From Meconema thalassinum (Eukaryota; Arthropoda; Insecta; Orthoptera; Tettigoniidae): a DNA stretch of 64,000 nucleotides. Shown one piece after another: positions 32,093-43,753 of this stretch (position 1 is its first letter; the number at the start of each line of letters is the position of its first letter). Below the pieces are notes generated by a model, which saw only the letters and a list, made by a program, of their open reading frames with translations, was not told where the DNA came from and searched no databases. The stretch spans positions 358,404,779 to 358,468,778 of the forward strand of contig OX336393.1 of NCBI GenBank assembly GCA_946902985.2, given 5' to 3'. A program made the position numbers and the translations under genes.

Positions 32093-33238
32093 CAAGAAGT
32101 TCCGTGACGAACTAAAGAGCCTACTTTTCTTAAAATTTAAGATTCATGCCAATGATTAATCTATATGGATCTATCTAGAACAATGACGAAATTAAGTTGC
32201 TAATATAGAAATTTCTAATTAGTTCGAAATACTGTATACCTGGCATAGTGTAGCCTAATAGAGCACTACAATTGGCAGCCCTGGTGACTGAATATATTCT
32301 TAGTTCCATCTCTTAAGGTACAGAATATAAAATTTGGTTGAAGTCCAATGAATAACATGGACGTTACATGCAGTAAAACATTGGGTCTAACAGCGTGCGT
32401 AAAATCATGTTGGCAACAATGTCATGCATGTATTGGTCAGAAATAATTTTAAATAATATGATCTATTGTTGTGCCAATTTTGAATGAAATCCATAAGTTA
32501 GTATAGAAGTTACATGCATTTTAAAATTGGAACTATCAGCAGGCTTAGAATCATGTTGGCAGCACTGACGTATATTAGTTACTCCAAATTCATCTAGAAT
32601 GCCAGGTACTATACGTGTGCAAAGTTTAGAGCTATTGGCTTACATACTTTCAGATATATTGGTATTTGGATAAAATAAATTAAGAGCATTTATTAACAGT
32701 TGGCAGCCCTGGTGGGTCTTAAGAATACGCTCAGTCATATCTGGTTATGTACACATACAACATACGAAATTTGGTTGAATTCCAATTGATAGTGTAGAAG
32801 TTATATGCATTTAAAAATTGGACTTATCAGCAGGCTTAAAATCATTTTGGCAACACTGCCATGTATGGTCTCCTGGAAATTGAACTGGAATATTATTATC
32901 TATACGTGTGCCAATTTTGAAATAGCTCCCATTCATACCGTCCAAGATATCCAACATGGAGCTCAAATTTCAATTGCGATTTTTTAGCAGTTGGTAGCAC
33001 TGACATCATTTTCAAATATGGCCGTGAGATATTCAGGTATAGATCTTTACTCCTACCAAATTTTGTTTCGATTGCTCCACGGTTTAGGAGTTGATAGGGG
33101 GGGGGGGGGACACACACATAGCCAGACAGACAGACAGAAGGACAGACAGACAGACAGACAGACACACACACACACACATTTGCCCGATCTCATAAGTCTA
33201 CTTTTTCCTCATTTTTGCAAAATGTGAAAAGTAGGCTA
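32093..33238 (-). mobile_element. Helentron-like element Y3
   Basis: Same organisation and orientation as Y1: 3' hairpin end at the left (CAAGAAGTTCCGTGACGAAC), loosely repeated interior, microsatellite (AGAC)n/(AC)n at about 33110-33178, and the 5' hairpin end AGCCTACTTTTC (minus strand) at the right. A G10 tract at about 33099-33109 adjoins the microsatellite. Confidence 0.75.
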
Positions 33239-33242
33239 ATAA

Positions 33243-33487
33243 ATAATTAGCCAATGGAATCGTACAATATTGACCGAGTGGACAATCTGCCATAACAGAC
33301 AAGATATTGTAGTCATTAATAAGAAGGTTATGGAAGCCATCCTGGATGATGCAGCAGTTCCCAACAGCAACAACTAAAAAGCAAAGCACGACGAAAAGAT
33401 CTCCAAATATAAAAACCTAGTGGAGACCATCAGGATGCAATGGCAGATTAGAAAGGTGAAGAACAAGCACTGGCGTTGTACCAAAGA
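33243..33487 (+). pseudogene. LINE C-terminal fragment
   Basis: The plus strand reads DIVVINKKVMEAILDDAAVP…NSNN-stop-KAKHDEKISKYKNLVE. This is the pattern found downstream of reverse transcriptase in several arthropod LINEs (…D-x-A-V-P…K-x-x-E-K-I-x-K-Y-x-x-L…). It carries an internal stop and is cut at the right by a SINE1. Confidence 0.5.
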
Positions 33488-33762
33488 GTCTGGTTGGTTG
33501 GTTCCTCTGTTTAGGGACTGCGACAACTCGGTCATGTAGACCCGTGTACTTTTGGTGTGTCTAGAATCTTTCTTATAGCCTGTGTTAATTGCGATGGCTG
33601 CATTAGTGTGTGTTATCTGTTCTTAATTCAAGTAAGGACTGCAGACATTACATTTTTAAGTAGTTCTACTTTTGCTGCCGAACACCACCGTCAACAACTA
33701 GTTCTGAACTTGGTTACTAGATGCCAACACAGTCAGCTCCTGGAGACGAACTTTGGAACCAA
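33488..33762 (-). mobile_element. SINE1 fragment (3' half)
   Basis: The minus strand ends CTAAACAGAGGAACCAACCA. The head-proximal half is missing. Confidence 0.8.
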
Positions 33763-34720
33763 GGAGGATATATGGGTAGAGCTGCAACTTAATGGAAAAT
33801 TTTGACACCAACCTATTGCTAGGCGCAAGTAGTTCCAACTGACAATATGAGATGGCGCGACGATGCACTTTCGAGCGCGATCCATCCCCGACCTGGCCTA
33901 CTGGCCCCTATCCCCTCCCGGCCCGTGCCAACTCGACCCTTTCCTCTATTCTATCCACCCCCCCCCCACCTCTACTTTATATTCCTTCCTTTCTTTCTTT
34001 CCCCTGCCTTATAATGGTCATATTTTAGTAATTGGTCTAATAATAGGCGATTTCTTCCCCCTGTGATATCAGGTAGAGGAGAAAACATAGGCTTTTTCAG
34101 AATAGTTGTGGATGTTTCAAGGTTATCAGCCCATGTTTCCACAAAGCACATTGCACGATATAGGCCTACCCCACTGATATGTACAAATAGAAAGAGTAGG
34201 CTACTATATTTCAATATTAAAAATGAATTGTAAGACAAAATTACAGCTGCACTTATCACACACCAGTATTATTTAATTGTCAATGCGGTACTTCCTATCA
34301 ATCGAATTAAGAAATATCACGTTTGAATTACGGGAAGCGTTGGAACAACCAGCTCTTATTTTGAATTATATCGATAGTATCTGATATCGTTTTCGAGCGC
34401 AGTATATCGACTAAAATCGATGTGTGATTCAATATAATTCAATTTCTTCTTATAATATTGTCCGAAACCGATTAAATTCTTTTCTGAGCACTGCAATATG
34501 CATTTACTATTGATATATATATTCAAATATTAATTAAATATACAACATTAACAAGAATACTCACCAATTTTCCGATTTTGCTGCCATCTACAGAAGTACA
34601 ACATTACTCAACTACATCGTCGTTCGCGATGACTGTTAGCGTTTTTAACGTTGTCAGCAGGTACTACTACAAGGCAAGCTAGCGTTGGCACCAAAACCCC
34701 CTATAAAGTTTCACCCACTC
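33763..34720. other. Unassigned, includes a C-rich tract
   Basis: Pyrimidine-rich tract at about 33880-34010. AT-rich elsewhere. No supported gene. Confidence 0.4.
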
Positions 34721-34724
34721 GGTT

Positions 34725-34870
34725 GGAACCTAAGAGTGTTAGTCAAATCTAACCAATTAGCTTCACACAAGTGCAATTAGTGTGGAAGGTTCTTTTACAT
34801 GCCATAAATGCCTACATGTACTGTATGACATGGGACCGCCGGCTTTACTTCCCTTGCGAAGGAAGTCATT
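34725..34870 (-). mobile_element. SINE1 fragment (middle)
   Basis: Body segment only (CCATAAATG…GACATGGGACCGCCGGCTTT). It is joined directly to a LINE fragment. Confidence 0.75.
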
Positions 34871-34889
34871 CTCTCGCCGCTGCCGTCAC

Positions 34890-35490
34890 CTTGAAGAAGG
34901 CAATCAGGTATTGCAGGCTGTTTGGAGGCTTGCGAGCTCAAATGATCCTTGGGGTTATGACAGCTTCGGCTCCTGGTAGGGGCATCCAAGCTGGGCAGGC
35001 CTAAGGTGATGGGTCAGACTAAGAGCGGTACCCTGTTCCTCCAGGTTGGGGGTTGGGCGTGGGGCTAACAACCCTACCCCGAAAAAAACAAACTTGTTAC
35101 GGAACCAAAGGACAAAGGAAACCGGACGGGTGAAACGGATAAACGACCTTGTCAACGGAAACGGTACATAAATTGGAATTTTGGGACATGGAATGTAAAA
35201 TCACTGAGTAACAAAGGAAGTGGTATTAAGACGAATGGGTGAGGAGTGAAGTTTCTGGCGACTGCTAACGAAGAGAATAGATAGGTTGGTAGAACAAATA
35301 CTAAGACAGTTATGGAAGGAAGGGTTGAGGACAAGAACTGTAGCAGTAGAGCAAAGTTAGAAGATGATAAGCAGATTGTCTCGGATGTAAGGTGTGGCAG
35401 CTATGTGGAGATGAAACGATTAGCTCCGGACAGGGAGGCATGGAGGACTGCATCAAACCAGTCAAAGACTGAACACTCAAATACAGTTCA
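34890..35490 (+). mobile_element. Internally deleted LINE (5' UTR, endonuclease start, C-terminus)
   Basis: A G-rich leader ends at GGGGCTAACAACCCTACCCC. At about 35168-35215 the frame reads NWNFGTWNVKSL, the start of an apurinic endonuclease domain. Instead of the expected ~2.5 kb of reverse transcriptase, it soon reaches a C-terminal frame (35312-35485: AKLEDDKQIVSDV, then RLAPDREAWRTAS). So this is a deletion derivative, RTE/CR1-like by pattern. Confidence 0.65.
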
Positions 35491-35685
35491 ACCATCACAA
35501 TAATACAGATTATGCCATAAATTCCACACACACAAATACACGGGGTCGATTCCCACCTCAGCCGTCCTGGAAGTGGTTTTCCATGGTTTCCCCACTTCTA
35601 CTCCAGGAAAATGCTGAGATGGTTCTTTACTTAAGGTCACGGCGGCCACGATGTTGTAGGCCCTAAAATAAGCAACAACAAGAGA
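35490..35685 (+). mobile_element. SINE fragment (shared tail + CORE-like middle)
   Basis: Has CAACCATCACAATAATACAG and CACGGGGTCGATTCCC, followed by TGGTTTTCCATGGTTTCCCC and GCCCTAAAATAAGCAACAAC. The block order is scrambled relative to intact copies, which suggests two overlapping insertions. Confidence 0.5.
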
Positions 35686-35689
35686 ATGA

Positions 35690-36110
35690 TAATATATTCA
35701 TCCACTGCATTTCCATTGAGATTGGGGCTCATGATCTTGCCAATGTATTTGCAGTGCCGCAGTCTAATTACGGTTGAGAAACACCGCCCTACTGTGGGCT
35801 CACATTTATCACGCTGTGTTCGCTAGAGACCATAATGTTTATTCAACACCACTGTTTTTTAACAACCTAAAATTGAATTCCATTGATGCGTATGCTGCAG
35901 GTCTTCAGTTCTCTTTGGCTTGCTCATGTTTCAGATTTTGCCTGACAGATGGCACTGAATGCACAATATGTGAGTTAACATTCAACACATGCAGGAGGTT
36001 GGCCCAACACAGGCAGAATATTAATTGCAACTTGTGTTCCAATGATGAGCAATTCTCTTTTTATTTGAAGATGAAAGTTTACAGCAAAACATAAATATGT
36101 AATTTGGAAA
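35690..36110. other. Unassigned; one 106-aa open frame
   Basis: The plus frame at 35774-36094 includes CTICELTFNTCRRLAQH and CNLC. The Cys/His spacing hints at a zinc-finger remnant but fits no family I can name. No splice signals were assigned. Confidence 0.25.
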
Positions 36111-36130
36111 TAAATAAGGCACACGGTTCT

Positions 36131-36326
36131 AAAATCCACCTTATCCAGTTCTTTAGGAAAATTGAGTTTTTCGCTCATCTCCATAGCTCATATGAATTAG
36201 CATCTTTATGAACAAGCAAATAGTTCCTAAACCCGCCTTATCCCATGTAAATGTAACATGAATTCAGGTGTCGTTTCCAAAACCCGCCTTATCCTAAGAT
36301 GATGTTTCAAAAATCCACCTTATCCA
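36131..36326 (+). repeat. Clustered 17-bp motif (AAAAYCCRCCTTATCCA)
   Basis: Four copies occur at 36131, 36228, 36279 and 36309. Weaker copies are at 38152 and 38185, and an inverted copy is at 39479-39495. Spacing is irregular. The outer copies may be the inverted ends of an unknown element into which Z1 and a LINE inserted. Confidence 0.6.
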
Positions 36327-36476
36327 TATATGAGGCACCGAAAGTGGAACGTATCTCAAAGAATACTCTATGGAGAAGGCGTCAGCACGATATTTATGAA
36401 GTTCTATGTACACTGTGTAAGTGTGTATTCTTTGAAACTTGTGGCGATGCTGTTACCAATTATTTCGTGCCATTTT

Positions 36477-38002
36477 TAGCCTATTTTCAATTTTGAAAAA
36501 ATAGGCTTATGAGATCACCTTTTGTCCGTGTGTGTGTGCGTGTGTGTGTGTGTGTGTGTGTGATTCGTGTGTGTGTGTCCCCCTAATAAAATCTAAACAA
36601 CTGGAGCGATTTCAATGAAACTCGGTAAGTTCATAGCACTATTCCGGGCGACCCTGACCGTGCCCTTCAAATTTTGTCACGACTCACCAATCCCACATGG
36701 CGGCTGTGCGAATTATTTCACCAGCATTCAATATCTCCGAAACGATTACCGATATCACCCTGACATTTTGTATGGTGATAAAGGCAACTATAAGTTCACT
36801 TATGTGATCTTTGAAAACCTGGTAACTACAAAACCAACATGGCGGCCAAGCGAAGTTGCGACATTTAAATAGACGTTTCTCGCGATTTAACCAACCAAAC
36901 GCAATGAAACTTGGTACAATATATGCTTATATACATTGTAATGCACCGACATCTAACTTCGTTCAATTGTTTACATAACCACAAGATGGCGGATGTGCGA
37001 GATATTACAACGGCATTCTATATCTCTGAAACTATTAGCGGTATCTCCCTGAAATTTTGTACGGAGATAAAGGGTACTACTAGAAGTCCATCTATAAGAC
37101 TTTCAAAAACCGGATAACTACAAAACGAATATGGCGGCCAAGCGAATTTGAAAATTTTAAATAGACCTTTCTCGCGATTTAATGTTCCAAACGCACTGAA
37201 ATCTGGTACAGGAAATATTTATACACATTGTAATGCACTGGTATCTAATTTAGTTCAATTGTTTACATAACCTCAAGATGGCGGCTGTGCGAATTTTAAA
37301 ATTAATTTTTTATTTCTTGTGATGTAGTCATGCGATCGAAGTGAAAGTTTGAATAATGAACCTACGCAATAATTTTCCTTTAATGGTATATGACTCTACG
37401 GCCTATACATTTAGCAATCCAACATGGCGACCATCCGAAATATTTAGACTGCTCTGAATATCTACGAATCCATTATAGCAATCAAACTGCATTTTTTAAT
37501 GTTCATAGGGGCATTGAACTTAAGTTCACCTATAGGACTTTAAATAACCTGGTGATCACAAATCCAACATGGCGGCGACGCGAAGTATAAATATTCACAT
37601 GGACGTTTCTCGCAATTTAACCATCCGAGTGCAGTGAAACTTGGTACAGTAAATCCTTATACGAATGATAATCCACTGGCATCTAATTTATTTCAATTGT
37701 TTCCATAACCTCAAGATGGCAGCTGTGCGAAATTTTAAAATCTCCTTGTTACTTCTTGTGTCCTAATTATGCGATTGAAGTTTGAATACTACACGTTCAC
37801 AATAATCTTCATGTAACAGTACATATCTCTAAGACCTACATATATAAAATCCTAAATGGCGACCATCCGAAATATTTAGTCGGTTCTCAATATCTACGAA
37901 TCTATTACAGCAATCAAACTGAAATTGTGTATGTTGATAGTGGCAATTAACATAAGTAGGATATATGAAAATAGGCTGTATAGTTCTTCACGGAACTACT
38001 TG
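36477..38002 (+). mobile_element. Helentron-like element Z1
   Basis: The 5' end TAGCCTATTTTCAATTTTGA pairs as a near-perfect hairpin with AAAAAATAGGCTTATGAG. (TG)n (about 36529-36582) and CCCCCTAATAAAATCTAAAC follow. The interior has repeated blocks ATGGCGGC, CATCCGAAATATTTAG and GTGAAACTTGGTACA. The 3' end has GAAAATAGGCTGTATAGTTC, the AGTTC/GAACT stem and ACTTG before a T-run. No protein gene. Confidence 0.75.
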
Positions 38003-38249
38003 TTTTTACTCGCACATTACTTATTTTCTGGATAAACATTTCTTAATATGTACCGTAACATATTTTATGTCTAAAGAACATACACAATAAAACAATTTCG
38101 ATTAATATCACTTTATGACGAAAGTTATCATTATAAAGTTTTAGTTACGTTTCCAAAATCTGCCCTTATCTACCATGACAGTTTCAGAACTCTCCTTATC
38201 CAATCTTAATTTGTCAATATCTTCCTTGTATACCACGTGTTGTATGCAG

Positions 38250-39415
38250 ATCACGGGTATATGAATAAGGGCATATCATTCATCATCATTTCCCCCTTTT
38301 CCAGTTGACACTGGGTGGGGGCAAATATGGTTACTCTCCACTTTGTTCTGTCGTTCCACCATTCCTCTTCTGACACGGTGTTCCAATCCAGGTTCCGTTT
38401 TCTAATGCTATACTTCACCGAGTCTATCCAACGCGTTCTTGGTCTTCCTCGTCCTCTCTTCCCTGTCATCCGTCGTTCCAGTGCTCGTCTAGGTAGCCTT
38501 ACTTCATTAATCCGTTTGGCACGTTAAAACCATCTCAATCTGTTTTGCTCCACTTGTCATTTAGTGTCCGTACTCCCAGTTCTTTCCGTATATATTCATT
38601 TCTCACTCTGTCTCTCCTCGTTTTCTGGACCATACTTCTCAGAAATCTCATCTCAGCTGCCTGTACTCTGCTTTCATCCCTCTTAGTCATTGTCCAAGAA
38701 GTTTCTGCTGCATATGTCATTATAGGAACATAATATGCTTTGTACATAACATCTTTACCCTTAATTGGTGTATCCTTGTGCCATACTAGTCCCCATACCT
38801 GTTGGTATAAAGCACTCCCGAGTTGTATTCTTCTGCTAATTTCCAAATCTGGTCTTCCATCTTCAGTCAGTTCACTTCCCAAGTATTTGAAGTGTTCCAT
38901 CACTTAAAATTCCTTATCTCCGACTTTGATTGCTCCTTTTCCTTCTTTCTTACCTCTACTCATCACCACTGTTTTACTCTTCTCCAAATATATATTCAAT
39001 GCCCATTGCTCAATCATTTCATTTATTACGTCTAACAGTACTTGTACCTCCATCTCATCCTCGCTCCAGATCACAACATAGTCTGCAAACAACATTACCT
39101 TCATCTTTGCCCTAATATAGTCTTTCATTGCTGCCTTCATGATATCATCCATCACCATTAAGAACAATAAGGGTGATAACACAATTCCTTGCTTTAGTCT
39201 AGTGTCAATTTTAAACCATTCCGATGTCCCGACTCTAGTCTTCACACTACTGTAGCAATCCATGCACATTCCATTTAGCCTATCATGTCTTTCAGTTCCT
39301 TGCTTATCCCCCCTATTTGTTAAGCTTTCCCAAACTCTTCTAGATCAATAAAAGTCATTACCATATCCTTCCCATATTCCCAACTCTTTTCAATGTTCTG
39401 TCTCAGATATAATAA
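38250..39415 (-). pseudogene. LINE reverse transcriptase, 3' half (family L-ATG)
   Basis: Minus-strand blocks in order: FIDLE (near 39375), LKQG…LSPLLF…VMDDIM (39190-39140), the catalytic box as FADY instead of FADD (39075), FKYLGSELTEDG (38890), and GRGRPRTRWIDSVK (38440). The element ends near an ATGATGAATGA tail at 38278. Frames are broken between segments. Same family as 56717-57983. It is 5' truncated and inactive, since the second catalytic Asp is replaced by Tyr. Confidence 0.85.
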
Positions 39416-39499
39416 ACATGCTTCTACTGAAGTTGTACAAGAACCGTTTTTTCTTCGTCTCCTGGAAAAATCCCAAAATGGATAAGGTTGATTTTGGAG

Positions 39500-40300
39500 C
39501 CGTACGCCTCAAATGTAAGGGGCGTGTGCCCAACATCACGGATCAGCCCTCTGCGTGGGAAACGAAGATTTCGTATACCATTGTCAGTTATTCTCAAAAT
39601 TACATTCCGAAGTTTCCCTTTACAATTCCAACGTTGGTATCGTGTACTTAAAGCCGATAAATTTCAGTTATTGTATAATCCATTAATCGAAACAGAAAAA
39701 TCGATTAATTGCTACAGATAACGATTAATCGGTTGTCAATTTTGTCGATTAATTCATTAATTGTATTGACGATTAATCTATGAACGTCGCTCCTTTCAAT
39801 ACGCTCTCACGCAAGCAAAACAGACATTTAATGAATTAATATATATTATATCATATACGTAGTTTTAAACAATGTACCTTATTTGTAAAAAGCTAGGCTA
39901 AACCAAAGTATAACAAAAATGTTCCTGTCCTAAATTGTAAATATTGAACACGAATTCAAAATCTTTTGGTGAAAACTCTTCGTTTCCTTGATTTAAAAAC
40001 CCTTCCCAATTTGATTTATATTTGTCCTCCCACTGTCACTGGCTCTAATTTGATTATTGTTAACATAAACAATTAAAAACATTTTGTATATTTAGACAAA
40101 AAGTAGGTTTCATAAATTCGTATACATCATTCCGAAATTAAGCGTAACTCAACTTAAGCGATGACTCAAACGATGAACTGCTTTCCTTATCTCGTGTCTA
40201 CTAATCAGTCAATCGATTCTTCTGTTACCCAATTAATAGATTCTTCGGTTGGCCAATTAATCTATTTTTCAGTTAGTCGATTAAGCGAATAAGTATCAGC
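39500..40300. repeat. AT-rich tract with inverted CGATTAAT motifs
   Basis: CGATTAAT/ATTAATCG repeats are clustered at 39688-39785 and again, inverted, at 40208-40290. They could be the subterminal arms of a DNA element interrupted by the inverted-repeat insertion at 40302. The coding frames at 39418-39721 have no known domain. Confidence 0.4.
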
Positions 40301-40301
40301 G

Positions 40302-40963
40302 TTGTGGGGTTTGAAGCCATTTTTCAGTGTTGCCTAAGTAAACAAAAGTTTGGGGCTTTTCAATCGGTCAACACGAATGTACCCAAATAGAGCTGGGTTA
40401 TGTCCTAATCCTGAAATAAATTATATGAGATTAATAAATACACTATGATGACCAGTTTCGATCGTCAAGCGATCATCAACAGATCCATTACACTTAGGCT
40501 ATAACATCCATGTTTGAGAATACAGGTGAAAAATATTTACAATATGTACAATTATTTAGTTGCTGTATTGGTAATGCAACTGTCGGTGTATGCAAATTGT
40601 AGTAGGCTATATCTAATGTTAGGTGAAATGCGAAAATGGTGATAAAAATCCGGAGTTTGTCTGTTTGGGGTTATTATAAGTTTATACAAAATCAACTATG
40701 GTTATACTGTAATAATACAGGCTGATATTTATCCGGTTTGTCTTCCTGACTGGAACTTCGTGCAGTTTCGTGTTCACTCTGGCACCAGTTTTGGTCGACT
40801 AACCCGGGTGTTAACTGGACGAAACTGGGTTTTCCCTTTCTCCCCCCTTTATCATAGTGTATTTATTAATCTTATGTAATTTATTTCAGGATTAGGGCAC
40901 AACCCAGCTCTTTTCGGGTACATTCGTGTTGACAGACTGAAAAGCACCAAACTTTTGTTTTTT
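40302..40963. mobile_element. Inverted-repeat element with possible 11-bp TSD
   Basis: Left arm (about 40341-40455) and right arm (about 40851-40962) are inverted copies (ACAAAAGTTTGG, GTCAACACGAATGTACCC, AGAGCTGGGTT, AATAAATACACTATGATGA). AAGTATCAGCG precedes the element at 40291-40301 and follows it at 40964-40974, and joining across them restores continuous sequence. A related right end lies inside the MITE at about 62150-62225. Confidence 0.65.
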
Positions 40964-41140
40964 AAGTATCAGCGATTTATCATTTACTATTAATGTCAAA
41001 TTATTTAATCAATTAACCGAACACCAGTTCTAGATTCCCGCAGCATCCTCCCTTATTATAAACCTAGTTAATTACAAACATATTATCACCCACACACAAA
41101 AAGAACTTGTATTTGTACTCTTGGGTGTCATAGTAGGCTT

Positions 41141-41362
41141 ATGTGTATTACCAACGTATTTCTTCTCTTCATTGGCAGTCACCAGAAACATCTCTCCTCG
41201 CCCACTCCTCTTAATAATTCTTCATTTGTTTGTGGGGAACTACAGACAGTCCAACATTTTTACCAGTGCCCACTATGTCCAGCAACATGCACAATGGAAG
41301 ATTTAACACTTGGCAATCCGAATGCTATTGACGTCGCCCGTTACTGGACAAAGAACATTTAA
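41141..41362 (+). pseudogene. LINE C-terminal zinc-knuckle remnant
   Basis: The frame contains CGELQTVQHFYQCPLCP. The spacing C-…-H-F-x3-C resembles the C-terminal Cys/His motif of I/R1/Jockey-type LINEs. It is followed by DLTLGNPNAIDVARYW and a stop. Short and isolated. Confidence 0.45.
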
Positions 41363-41496
41363 TTTGGTTGCGGGTTACCTGGCAGTCAGATGTTTGTGTG
41401 TTGTTCAACTGACTTGTATGTCGGTGTCCTTACTTAACATTAGATTTAGAATAGTTTGCCGAGTACTTTGTGCCTTTATTTACAATTCACTGTACC

Positions 41497-41497
41497 C

Positions 41498-41559
<62 letters not shown>

Positions 41560-41560
41560 T
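41497..41560. repeat. (TTA)n microsatellite
   Basis: About 21 uninterrupted TTA units. Confidence 0.95.
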
Positions 41561-41689
41561 GTATTTGATTTTCACTGGTTACCAAGTATTTTGTGTCTTT
41601 ATTAACAATACACTGTACCCTTATCGTTATTATTATTTGTATTTGATTCTCACTGTTTACCATTTGTGACATATATTTGTGATTGGTGC

Positions 41690-42115
41690 TCCTGATACGA
41701 ATAAAAGAAAAATAGATACTCCATCTACCCATCTGATCTTCATCATTCTCCTGTAGCACCACATTTCAAACGCTACTATTCTCATGTTATCTGTTACGCC
41801 AACAGTCCAAGTTTCACTTCCATAAAGTGTACGCTCCAGACAAAGTATTTCAAAAATGACTTCCTAATTCCTAAATCTATATTTGATGTAAACAGATTTC
41901 TTTTCTGTAGAAATGCTTTCCTTGCCTGAGCCAACCTAGTTTTTAAATCCTCTTTGCCTCGTACATTCGCTGGTTATTTTGCATCCTAAGTAGCAGAAGT
42001 CACGCAACTTACTTCCTTTAACTTTTCACCTGCCCATTCGACGTCAATAAGGGTTTCTGATTTATTTCGGCTATATTACATTATTATTGTTTTGTATTTA
42101 TTAATTTTCATCTTG
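41690..42115 (-). pseudogene. LINE reverse transcriptase fragment (second family)
   Basis: The minus strand reads ETLIDVEWAGEKLKEVS, then KEDLKTRLAQARKAFLQKRN, then a degenerate equivalent of the (Y/F)GSE(T)W block and a MWCYRR-like block. This corresponds to the thumb region after the YADD box in arthropod LINEs. Stops are frequent. Confidence 0.65.
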
Positions 42116-42325
42116 ACGGTGTACTTGTAGTGTTAATCCCTATTAAGGCGCGTAGAAATAGACAACCAATCTATTGGGGTGTACGTTGGTCGCCAATGAA
42201 TTGGCATTTGGCCTCTCATCGTCATCAAACAAAGAGTTTGGCGTCAAGGGATTCGGGCATGTGGAATGGCAGTTGGCTCTGAAAACTCGTCGTAATTGCT
42301 ACCGTTTGTAGTCAAGCATAAATTG
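42116..42325. other. Unassigned intergenic sequence
   Basis: No supported feature. Confidence 0.4.
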
Positions 42326-42328
42326 TTT

Positions 42329-42802
42329 TATGTTCGACCCTGACAATTATATGTCTGAAAACTGTACTATAATGAGGCTCATTATAACACTATTTTTCAT
42401 TATGAAACAGTTTCTCCCACCAATCAGAGGTCAAGAAACAGTTGTTTGACCAATTAGACAATTAGATGCGCTGAGTTCCACGGCCTTCTAATTTAAATTT
42501 CACTGCCTTGCCTAGTGTCATAGTAGGGTAATCGAGGAGGTCATGATCAAATACAAGGCATTCTCTGCGTCTCATGCGCACTGTTCAGTGCATAAAACTG
42601 GCGAAATCTCGACAGATATTTATGAATATTTATGTTCGAACATAAAATAGTTATAATAATTATCGTCGAACAGCCGTGTGCAACTCGCCTATAATGGTAA
42701 TTAAGACACTCGTATGGAAATTATAAAACTCGCATACGCTCGTTTTATAAACATATTCGTGTCTCAATTATTGCCATTATAGGATCGTTGCATAATGTAC
42801 TA
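42329..42802 (+). mobile_element. YR element copy C (no recombinase left)
   Basis: Shares TATGTTCGACC, TCATTATAACACTATTTTTC, CCACCAATCAGAG and the palindrome with copies A and B. It is ~200 bp shorter than copy B, the interval that holds the recombinase remnant in A and B being absent. Confidence 0.75.
42679..42792. repeat. Long near-palindrome, copy C
   Basis: Arms TGCAACTCGCCTATAATGG / CCATTATAGGATCGTTGCA with AATTAAGACACTCGTATG inside. Confidence 0.85.
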
Positions 42803-42860
42803 GGGCATTATTATTAATTGGCGTTTTATTCTTGTTGCAGTCAGTTGATATTTGATTGTG

Positions 42861-42988
42861 CAAGGGAGCCGTGTCAGTAGGTTTACTGAAACATTAAAGA
42901 TCCTCTTCGGAGAAAAATTCCGGCATCCCGGTGTCTCTAAAAGCCACAGTCGCTAAATGGGACGTAAAACCAGTAACATTATTACATT
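42861..42988 (+). mobile_element. SINE3 fragment (3' part)
   Basis: From CAAGGGAGCCGTGTCAGTAG to GGGACGTAAAACCAGTAACA. The head is missing. Confidence 0.8.
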
Positions 42989-42989
42989 A

Positions 42990-43475
42990 TCATCATACAT
43001 AGACACATAATACAAGTAAAAACACTGATAGTCAGTTTGAAAGACTAGACTTAATATCATTTTAAATGCTACAAATGCTACAAATGCTGCATGAACTCAA
43101 AGTCCGTTAGCAAAAAAAAAGGTAGCTTGCTGGATGACGTCACGCTTACCGGAGGGCGCGGGGAAGCGAGGAACCTCTAGCAGTACTATGCCGTCACACA
43201 CCTCAGTGCATTCTCGGTACATTTCGCCCCGTCACCGTAACGTAACGCCAGACCCCAGCGATGTCGACATAATCATTTAAAATGATAAAATAAATTAAAT
43301 TGGAACGGACTGCATTGCTAGAATGGTCAAAAGTCGACACATATTTCTAAAGAAAACGTATTTTTTATGAATTTTCTTCCTGGTTGATAGCTATTTCCCG
43401 TATCAGCTGTTTAATGATTTCTTATGTCACTCCAAGTGGTCCACTTTAGAGTGGCTAATTCTAAGTGGCACAACA
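42990..43475. other. Unassigned, with a GC-rich patch
   Basis: 43130-43265 is unusually GC-rich for this window and contains a perfect CRE-type octamer TGACGTCA (about 43135). No exon is visible next to it. Confidence 0.4.
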
Positions 43476-43476
43476 T

Positions 43477-43753
43477 GGGGTTCCAGCAAGAGACCGCTGC
43501 CCAGTCTTTTGGCCTACAGGTATTGGGGTGAGGCATGGCCAGTACATCTGGTCATCTCGGCCGTTAATCTTGGTTTTCGTGACCGGGGCGCTGTATCACT
43601 GCCAGACAGCTACTCAATTGTCCTTACGAGGCTGAGTGCACCCCGTTCCAGCCCTCACGTCAGGTTTTAAAATCCCCGATGTAGCCGGGAAACGAACCCG
43701 GGGCCTCCGGAAGAGGCAGGAAAGCTACCCCAACACCACGCGGCTGGCCTCGG
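43477..43753 (-). mobile_element. SINE5 copy
   Basis: The minus-strand head GGCCAGCCGCGTGGTGTTGG, box B GGGTTCGTTTCCCGG, and body GAGGGCTGGAACGGGGTGCA. The last block is shared with the copy at 51447. Confidence 0.7.
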
